Positions 59,201 through 64,000 of a stretch of 64,000 bases of DNA are shown here, piece after piece. Below the pieces are notes generated by a model. The model made no database searches. It saw only the letters and a list, made by a program, of their open reading frames with translations, and had not been told where the DNA came from. How positions within the stretch are numbered: the first letter of the stretch is position 1; each line of letters opens with the position of its first letter. This DNA is from Deltaproteobacteria bacterium (GTDB lineage: Bacteria; UBA10199; GCA-002796325; JACPFF01): positions 1 to 64,000 of the forward strand of contig JACPFF010000005.1 of NCBI GenBank assembly GCA_016183065.1, in the 5' to 3' direction. A program made the position numbers and the translations under genes.

Positions 59201-59407
59201 CCGGCAGCGCTTCATTTGGGGCCAGGGGCCGAGCAGCGGTCATCGATGGCCACCGTCACGATCGGCGGCGTGTTGATTTCGACGTTCTTTACGTTGTATG
59301 TGGTCCCCTGCGCGTACAGCGTGCTGTCGCGCCTCGAATCCCCGCGGAAATGGCGCCGCATTGAAGAGGTAACCGCGGTCCTCGGAACTGATGCAACGGC
59401 TCGTTAA
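56264..59407 (+). CDS. RND-family efflux transporter (AcrB-like)
   Basis: The 1047-residue inner-membrane pump begins at GTG (overlapping the tolC-like stop) with SDLSIKKPVFAWMLMAALILFG. The two six-helix RND halves and periplasmic porter domains are in order. Proton-relay acids occur in LSLVIGIVVDDAIVVLENIVRHREMG (DD in TM4) and the lysine in LLLMGIVKKNSILLVDFAN (TM10). Drug/proton antiport is the usual role; specificity is unknown. No periplasmic adaptor gene lies in the operon, although RND pumps normally need one. It converges with the histidine kinase gene, four bases away. Confidence 0.95.
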   Translation: MILSDLSIKKPVFAWMLMAALILFGAIGFLRMGISQMPDIDMPVVSIHLNWEGAAPEVMETEVVDPLEEALMSVSEIEEIYSTAHFGSANITAEFALSKDIDVAVQEIQTKIAQVQRLLPPELDPPIIAKSNPEDQPIIWIGLSGDASPRELVEYLRNHVKDRFQTIPGVGELMLGGFAEPNLRVWLDTARMAALALTVEDVTEAIENQHVELPAGRLQTDEQEQNIRIIGEALSAEELSDITIPQRVRGGFVWRPIRLGDIARIEDGLEDVRRISRVNGKPSIGMGIKKQRGANAVDVGRRVKERMAEVAKDLPQGMRLTLNFDGTVNTEENVAELNATLILAIALTSVVCWFFLGSISSTVNVVLAIPTAIGGAFMVMYFAGFTLNIVTLMALSLVIGIVVDDAIVVLENIVRHREMGKSRIRAALEGTREITFSVVVMSAAIIAIFLPVAFMKGMIGNFFFQFGVVISIAVAFSLLEAITLTPMRCSQFLRTGHTTAVGGIAERLFARVSALYRRSLAWSLHHRWLVLLSATLLFCGSLLMVGGLRKEMAPSYDISRYMINLQTAPGSSLPFTDQVFRRAEAIIMARPEIDVYFGAIGGFGGGDTNSGVMFVTMKPPRKRPVDPATGHRLTMRESMELIRKEFNAIPGVMRATVRDLTQNQIGQTGAGAQFPVSLSLRGPDWDRLGTLAETFMQRLNATGLVTDVDTDYKLGVPEIRVLPNREAATRHGVSVAAIARTIRSAIGGERVAKYSKGARRYDVRVSLPDDERQYPSDIVRLLVRNERGEIVRLGDVVTITPRPSLLTIQRQNRERAVQIFANVAQGQSQSEALAAAEQLATALLPEGYRLVVSGSAQVFRDSFRELLFAFGLGVLIAYMILAAQYDSFIHPVTVLLALPFSVSGAIVALWLRDQSLNMLSMIGILLLMGIVKKNSILLVDFANIRRRAGLDVHAALLEAAPLRLRPIFMTSLAIIAGALPAALHLGPGAEQRSSMATVTIGGVLISTFFTLYVVPCAYSVLSRLESPRKWRRIEEVTAVLGTDATAR

Positions 59408-59411
59408 CGGT

Positions 59412-61796
59412 TCACGAGCACGGCGGCAACCGTTCCGGGACCTTCCAGGCAAGGATTCCATCCGCCTCGGCACATTGTGCATCTGCCGCGAGCGCGTGCG
59501 CGGTCTCACCGGAGGCGACGTAGACTTTTTTTACGCCAGCCGCTTTGAGATGACGGATCACCTGATCGACCCGCCACACGCTATCGGGAATATGTTTATC
59601 GACAAAGGCAAAATCGTACACCACATAATCGGGGCCTGCGGCCTCGCATTCCTCCATCGAGGCAAACGTCGTCAGTCGGGCAATGTCCAGCCTCTGCTGC
59701 TGCAGCTCCCATGCCAGCCTGATCCCTTCATCATCATCGATCACGAGCACCGCGGGTTGCGTGATCGATCTCTCGTGGCACACGCGCGGCACCACCTTCA
59801 GCGGCACAAAGCCCGCCAAGCCCTTGGGGATCAGGCGCACCCCCATGGCCGCACATCGTGCCCGAAGCGAGCCCTCTTCATAGTGGCTGGTCACCAGCAC
59901 GGCCTGCGACTCCGCCCCCAGCTGTCCGATCAAGTCGAGGCCATTGCAGGACTCGCCGAGCAGTTCATAATCGCAGAGGAAGAGGACATGCGGTTCAGGG
60001 CCATACCACTCGCGAACGGCTGCACCCGAGGAAAAGTGCCGCAGGACAATGCCGTGCTTCGCGCAATCGATCGTGTCAAACCGCTCCTGCCACACCTGGT
60101 GGATCGAGGTGTCGTCATCGACGATGATCACTAGACTCCCTTCCGGAATCACCAGCTCCGGCACAAACCACGCCGGCGCCGGCGCACGCGGCAATGACAC
60201 GATCGCCGTCGTCCCCGTTCCCACGGTGGAGTTCAGCGTCAGCGAGCCCCCCCACGATTCCACAATGCTCCGCGCGTGACAGAGGCCGAGCCCTGAACCA
60301 TCGGGCTTGCCAAAGGTCGTTCCCCGTTGCATCAACTGCGTGAGGACCTCGGGCGGAATGCCCGTCCCGGTATCGCGCACATCGATGTGGACGACCTCCG
60401 CCGTATGCCGCAGCTCCACGAGTACCGTGCCATGGGAGTCCATGGCCTCGATGGCGTTGTTCACGAGATTCGAGAGGACGCGCTTGAACTCTGCCGGCTG
60501 CACCGCGGCAAAGATCCCATAGGCATCCGCGTGCAAAGTCGACAGGATTTCGATCCCCAGGTGGGCCCGGCACTGGATCCGCTTCTCGGAGACCAGCGGT
60601 TCGATCAGGCTCGACAACAATTGCACCGAGACGGCACCGGACTCTGCCGTCGCTTGTCGTTCCCCGTGCGACGACCGTTTCCGTTCTGCCAGGTCGTTCG
60701 CGATATCCTCGATCCGCTGCACCGCATTCCGGATCATGATCCGCTTCTCCTCGGGCAATTCCTCCAGCTGGCCTGACACGACCCGCAAGGCCGTCAACGG
60801 CGACCGGATGTCGTGTGCCACCTGGGAGGCGATGTGACCGACGGCTGCCTGCACAGCCAACAGGTTCTTTTCCGTTTCGAGTTGTAAAATGGTCGTTCTT
60901 GACTGATCTACAGCGTCTGCCAACTGTCCAAATTCATCATTCCGTAATTTCAGATTATGCAGCAAATGTTCATACTGTTGTGCCATGTGCGGTCCATTAT
61001 GACGAATCAGTTCCACTAACTGACCCACTGGTTTTTGTAACCTTTTTGCCCCCACCCAGGCAAGAAAGATGGCCGCCCCAAGGCTCCCGACGAACACAAA
61101 GACTATGAGTCTTATCAATCCACTTGGCCGTACTGCCAACACACTCCACACATCATAATTGGTACAGAACTGAATCGGATATTCATGGGGATAATAGGTG
61201 AGTGTCTGTGCTGAGCAATACGATTTCTTTTCGCCTTTTTGTAAGCTCTCCGACGTCTGCAGAGACAGTTTCAACGATTCCTTCTGAATCCTCTTGATAT
61301 CCACAATGCCGGAAATGTACCCGATGATCGTGCCGGAATCATTAATGACTTGTTCGTGCAGCACAATACGCTCGCTCGCATCATCGATGAACATGTCAGG
61401 CACATGAATCGGACGCTCTTCCTCAGACAACATATCAGACGGAACATCTCTCGTTGCTCCAATCATCGCAAGGTTTCGGTCACGCAGAATAATGCCGGAC
61501 ATACTTCTTTCATGATATTTCAGTACATCATAATCTAATTGAATGTTGTCTATCGATTTTTTTTCAATCGCTGTCACAGGGGACAGCGAGTTCGCAAACA
61601 ACGAAAACGTCGTAATCATTTCTGACAAATTGCGAGAAAGTTTTTCTGCATGCTGATCAACACGCTGTCGATGTGTCTCTATGATTTGTTCGGACATTGT
61701 GTCGATCTTTGCCTTGCTGACGAAAAATACTAGCGAGGCCATTGGCACAAGGAGAACAAGAAAAATGACTACAAAAAACCGTTTAAATGTCTTCAT
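59412..61796 (-). CDS. Hybrid sensor histidine kinase with two receiver domains
   Basis: The 794-residue protein has: a membrane helix (about 7-27), a periplasmic sensor region (30-225), a second helix (about 228-250), a linker, HisKA with phospho-acceptor H328 in VAHDIRSPLTALRVV, HATPase (NLVNNAIEA, DTGTGIPPE, GSGLGL) and two receivers. Receiver one has VDDD, the Asp in LFLCDYELLG and the K of IPKG; receiver two has VIDDDEG, VVYDFAFVD and the K of LAWK. No DNA-binding output is fused. It lies seven bases after the solute-binding-protein gene, which may supply its ligand sensor. Confidence 0.93.
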   Translation of the reverse strand: MKTFKRFFVVIFLVLLVPMASLVFFVSKAKIDTMSEQIIETHRQRVDQHAEKLSRNLSEMITTFSLFANSLSPVTAIEKKSIDNIQLDYDVLKYHERSMSGIILRDRNLAMIGATRDVPSDMLSEEERPIHVPDMFIDDASERIVLHEQVINDSGTIIGYISGIVDIKRIQKESLKLSLQTSESLQKGEKKSYCSAQTLTYYPHEYPIQFCTNYDVWSVLAVRPSGLIRLIVFVFVGSLGAAIFLAWVGAKRLQKPVGQLVELIRHNGPHMAQQYEHLLHNLKLRNDEFGQLADAVDQSRTTILQLETEKNLLAVQAAVGHIASQVAHDIRSPLTALRVVSGQLEELPEEKRIMIRNAVQRIEDIANDLAERKRSSHGERQATAESGAVSVQLLSSLIEPLVSEKRIQCRAHLGIEILSTLHADAYGIFAAVQPAEFKRVLSNLVNNAIEAMDSHGTVLVELRHTAEVVHIDVRDTGTGIPPEVLTQLMQRGTTFGKPDGSGLGLCHARSIVESWGGSLTLNSTVGTGTTAIVSLPRAPAPAWFVPELVIPEGSLVIIVDDDTSIHQVWQERFDTIDCAKHGIVLRHFSSGAAVREWYGPEPHVLFLCDYELLGESCNGLDLIGQLGAESQAVLVTSHYEEGSLRARCAAMGVRLIPKGLAGFVPLKVVPRVCHERSITQPAVLVIDDDEGIRLAWELQQQRLDIARLTTFASMEECEAAGPDYVVYDFAFVDKHIPDSVWRVDQVIRHLKAAGVKKVYVASGETAHALAADAQCAEADGILAWKVPERLPPCS

Positions 61797-61802
61797 AGAT
61801 GC

Positions 61803-63014
61803 CTATTCCGAAAAATACCGGCTAAAGACTGGTCTCACAGAGGCCAACTCCCGCGGCCAAACGGTTCTTTGTTTTCCATGTTGAATCTGCGTAATAATTG
61901 GCATGGCTGCGTTGTTGCCCTTGGCATCGAATATGACCCGACCCATCGGCAAAATAGTGGCAGGACCACCATGCACATGCAATGTAGCCAATGCTGTACG
62001 AAGCGTTTCGCCATCAGTCGATGCGCATTTTTCAATGGCCTCTTTCAGAATCCATATTCCAACATAGCTGACCGCGGCGATGCCATTCATATCTTCACCA
62101 AACCGTCTTCGGAACCGCTCATTCAACCGTTGCGTTCCTGCACGCTGCATATCTCCACTCCATTCATTCACGACCATCCAGTTTTGCGCATCACGTCCCA
62201 GGCTATTCGCGAATTCGGGATCTTTCGATCCGGCGCCTGTACCAATAATCGCCTTTGGCCGCACACCCACTTTCTTGAACGACCGCGCAAGTTTCACGGA
62301 ATCATGCAGATATGAACTATGCAGAATCACATCTGGCATCACCCGGCGGATTTGTTTGGCAATGTGCATCGCTGTGAGAGAGAGATTCTTGAGCTGGTAC
62401 GGATATGCTATATCACCGACATTCGTATATCCTTTGGCTTTGGCGACGTCGCGCTGAACCTTCGCAGTTGACTGTCCCCACAACGTATTTTCATACAGCA
62501 GGACGATCCGTGTCGAATGGTCAAATCCGCTCTCCCTCAAGAATTGAAATTGTGCCAATACAAACTGCGATTGAGAAGGCTCCGTCCGAAATGTGTATTT
62601 GTGCCCGCGCTCCGTCAATATGTCCGCAAGTGCCGTAGAAATAAGAAATGGCACATGATATTGTTCCGCAATTTCTGTGGCGGTAAATGTGGTTACACTT
62701 TGATAGGCTCCGACTAGCGCAACGACCCCCTCCTCGATGAGTCGAATGGTCTCATTGCGTGCACGTGCCGGATCGCCTCGTGTGTCGGCGATGAGTAGTC
62801 GTATTGCTGCACTATTCAACGACTGAATTCCACCAAAATCATTGATCTCTTCCGCCGCGAATTGGTGTCCGCGCAAGTTCATCGTTCCCTCATCTTGCAA
62901 AGGTCCCGACAATGGCAAGAGCACGCCAATCGACACCGGATCCTGTGCGAAAACATGACACGCAACACTCATCGTACAAAATACCATCGCGATGGTCGGC
63001 AACAGACGGCACAT
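61803..63014 (-). CDS. Periplasmic branched-chain amino-acid-type binding protein
   Basis: The 403-residue precursor has a signal peptide (MCRLLPTIAMVFCTMSVACHVFA) and the Peripla_BP_6/LivJ fold: SIGVLLPLSGPLQDEGTMNLRGHQFAAEEINDFGGIQ, LLIADTRGDPARARNETIRLIEEGVVALVGAYQSVTTFTATEIAEQYHVPFLIS and a later IIGTGAGSKDPEFANSLGRDAQNWMVVNEWSGD. It binds small amino-acid-like or related ligands in the periplasm. No ABC permease genes are adjacent, so it probably acts as the ligand sensor for the downstream histidine kinase rather than for transport. Confidence 0.88.
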   Translation of the reverse strand: MCRLLPTIAMVFCTMSVACHVFAQDPVSIGVLLPLSGPLQDEGTMNLRGHQFAAEEINDFGGIQSLNSAAIRLLIADTRGDPARARNETIRLIEEGVVALVGAYQSVTTFTATEIAEQYHVPFLISTALADILTERGHKYTFRTEPSQSQFVLAQFQFLRESGFDHSTRIVLLYENTLWGQSTAKVQRDVAKAKGYTNVGDIAYPYQLKNLSLTAMHIAKQIRRVMPDVILHSSYLHDSVKLARSFKKVGVRPKAIIGTGAGSKDPEFANSLGRDAQNWMVVNEWSGDMQRAGTQRLNERFRRRFGEDMNGIAAVSYVGIWILKEAIEKCASTDGETLRTALATLHVHGGPATILPMGRVIFDAKGNNAAMPIITQIQHGKQRTVWPRELASVRPVFSRYFSE

Positions 63015-63018
63015 ATGG

Positions 63019-63894
63019 CTATCGCTTTCTCAACACCGTACCAATAAATGTCCACCCGAGTGATCCGTCCTCGTTGATGATCAATGCCGCTTCGCCACGT
63101 TTATGTTGCCGGAGCAAATGCGGCTTGAGATGGGGATCTTCTGTGTAAATGCCCCGATCGATATCGTTTGCCTGCACATGGACCACATCGAACCCTTGTT
63201 CAATGAGCGCAATGACTCGCTCTGGATGGCTCAATGAACACCATTCCAGGGCAAGATACGTCCCGATTGGCATCGGGTGTTGAAGGATATGCGCAAGATA
63301 TTTTGTGCCATCTTCACCCCCATCGACAGGAGCATAACGGGGATCCGTCGTCCCGGATGGAACGGGAAGATATGGGGGATTTGCCACTACCCCGGTATAT
63401 CTCTCAAGGCTCTGCGTTGAGAGCCATGCGATCATCTCTGCATGGATGAATTCATATCGATCACTCAACCCAGAGGCCTCGACGTTCGACCGGCTGACAC
63501 CCAAGGCCGCTTCATCGGTATCGATGGCCTGAACGCGCACGTGGCATCCCTCCGTGCACAAGAGGGCATAAATGGTGGGGATACTACTCCCCGCACCGAG
63601 ATCAATGATCGTGCGAATCGGGGGCTCCCCTTGACGCAACATGGCGTGGACAAGACGGGAAAACTGCCATGTATCATGCAACGCGGAAAATGGTGTTACG
63701 CGGGGCTCGAGATGGGGTTGTGGCAACAGATCGCGCGCTGTTATGGAACCGGAAACAATACGTCCCCGCTCGACCTGATATTGCGAAAAAAAATCTGTGA
63801 CGGCCGTTCCGGCAGCCCTTTTCGCTCGGCATGCAGACTCACTGGCCCGTGTATATGGCGGTGGTTTTTTCCCAGAGATTGCTCTCATCTCCAT
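63019..63894 (-). CDS. SAM-dependent methyltransferase, PrmC/HemK-like
   Basis: The 291-residue protein has the Rossmann SAM site TIIDLGAGSSIPTIYALLC and the catalytic YTGVVANPPYLPVPSG (NPPY motif), characteristic of PrmC/HemK-type N5-glutamine and related N-methyltransferases. The N-terminal about 90 residues differ from PrmC, so the target may be another protein or small molecule. GAAAGGGGAAGAC precedes the ATG. It heads the binding-protein and kinase genes (five-base gap), making a three-gene operon. Confidence 0.8.
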   Translation of the reverse strand: MEMRAISGKKPPPYTRASESACRAKRAAGTAVTDFFSQYQVERGRIVSGSITARDLLPQPHLEPRVTPFSALHDTWQFSRLVHAMLRQGEPPIRTIIDLGAGSSIPTIYALLCTEGCHVRVQAIDTDEAALGVSRSNVEASGLSDRYEFIHAEMIAWLSTQSLERYTGVVANPPYLPVPSGTTDPRYAPVDGGEDGTKYLAHILQHPMPIGTYLALEWCSLSHPERVIALIEQGFDVVHVQANDIDRGIYTEDPHLKPHLLRQHKRGEAALIINEDGSLGWTFIGTVLRKR

Positions 63895-63906
63895 AGTCTT
63901 CCCCTT

Positions 63907-64000
63907 TCAGCACCGTTGCAGGATGGTCCCGAGAAACATATAGGCGTGTTCTCCGGCCTTATTGGTCGAAAAAACCGCGCGCCCCTCCCGTCGCTGTTGT
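63907..64000 (-). CDS. C-terminal end of an unidentified protein
   Basis: The reverse strand shows an open frame from the window edge: QQRREGRAVFSTNKAGEHAYMFLGTILQRC and a stop at 63907-63909. The end lies 12 nt before the methyltransferase ATG, so it is probably the preceding gene of the same operon. Too little is visible for identification; it is too short for the ORF track. Confidence 0.5.
   Translation of the reverse strand, partial: QQRREGRAVFSTNKAGEHAYMFLGTILQRC

Noticed and set aside
59391-60134. 247-aa plus-strand ORF after the RND gene
   Set aside because: It lies antisense to the receiver and ATPase part of the histidine kinase and shows no protein family character.

Overview
The window looks like a chromosome segment of a GC-rich, free-living Gram-negative bacterium. 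It encodes outer-membrane proteins (a Wzi-like capsule protein, TolC, a small secreted barrel-like protein), a lipoprotein with a lipobox, an RND pump, Tat translocase and two enzymes of the futalosine route to menaquinone. A TIGR02147-type regulator next to a lipoprotein starting with a GIETG motif, a DUF4215 cysteine-rich secreted protein and a membrane pyrophosphatase together suggest a deltaproteobacteria-like lineage (Myxococcota, Bdellovibrionota or a related uncultured group). This placement is inference; no rRNA is present.

Layout. 1-4750 is an AT-richer mobile block: the N-terminus of an IS200 transposase, a Fic protein, a small KOW-like protein, an Mrr nuclease, a G2P/CRI-like replication protein and a SpoVG-like gene broken by two frameshifts. 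4758-10943 is housekeeping (molybdenum-carrier-like protein, CrcB, DUF190, a prenylcysteine-methyltransferase-like protein, TatA-TatC-sugar kinase), interrupted by a kinase-like/HTH pair and a broken DUF3298 gene. 10983-23390 holds a nucleotidyltransferase pair, a zinc metallopeptidase divergent from an SDR, a DUF4215 protein divergent from Wzi, a nucleoside transporter, PilZ, a kinase-like protein, an AbiE-type pair, a C39-like protein and tRNA-Val. 23608-31164 holds an exonuclease, MqnD, a flavoprotein and a metallo-beta-lactamase protein, convergent with MqnC, then a four-gene operon ending in a glycerol-1-phosphate-dehydrogenase-like enzyme. 31240-42385 is rich in unrecognised large proteins (one AAA-like ATPase, one HEAIH protein) around cspA and a VapBC-like pair. 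42640-64000 has TypA, a hydrolase, the TIGR02147/lipoprotein pair, another nucleotidyltransferase pair, HppA, an aminotransferase, TolC-RND, and a methyltransferase/binding protein/hybrid histidine kinase cluster.

Two genome-level signals stand out. First, many genes have no Shine-Dalgarno sequence but carry a well-spaced -35/-10 pair whose -10 ends 6-7 nt before the ATG, the geometry of leaderless transcripts. Second, a dispersed intergenic repeat (copies near 17.5, 37.5, 42.6 and 54.2 kb, all on the same strand) keeps its ends and its hairpin architecture while the hairpin sequence changes in a compensatory way.

Toxin-antitoxin-like modules are dense: Fic, kinase/HTH, two MNT-like nucleotidyltransferase pairs, AbiE and VapBC. 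Several pseudogenes (SpoVG-like, DUF3298, AbiEi-like) show apparent frameshifts, which could be real decay or assembly error.
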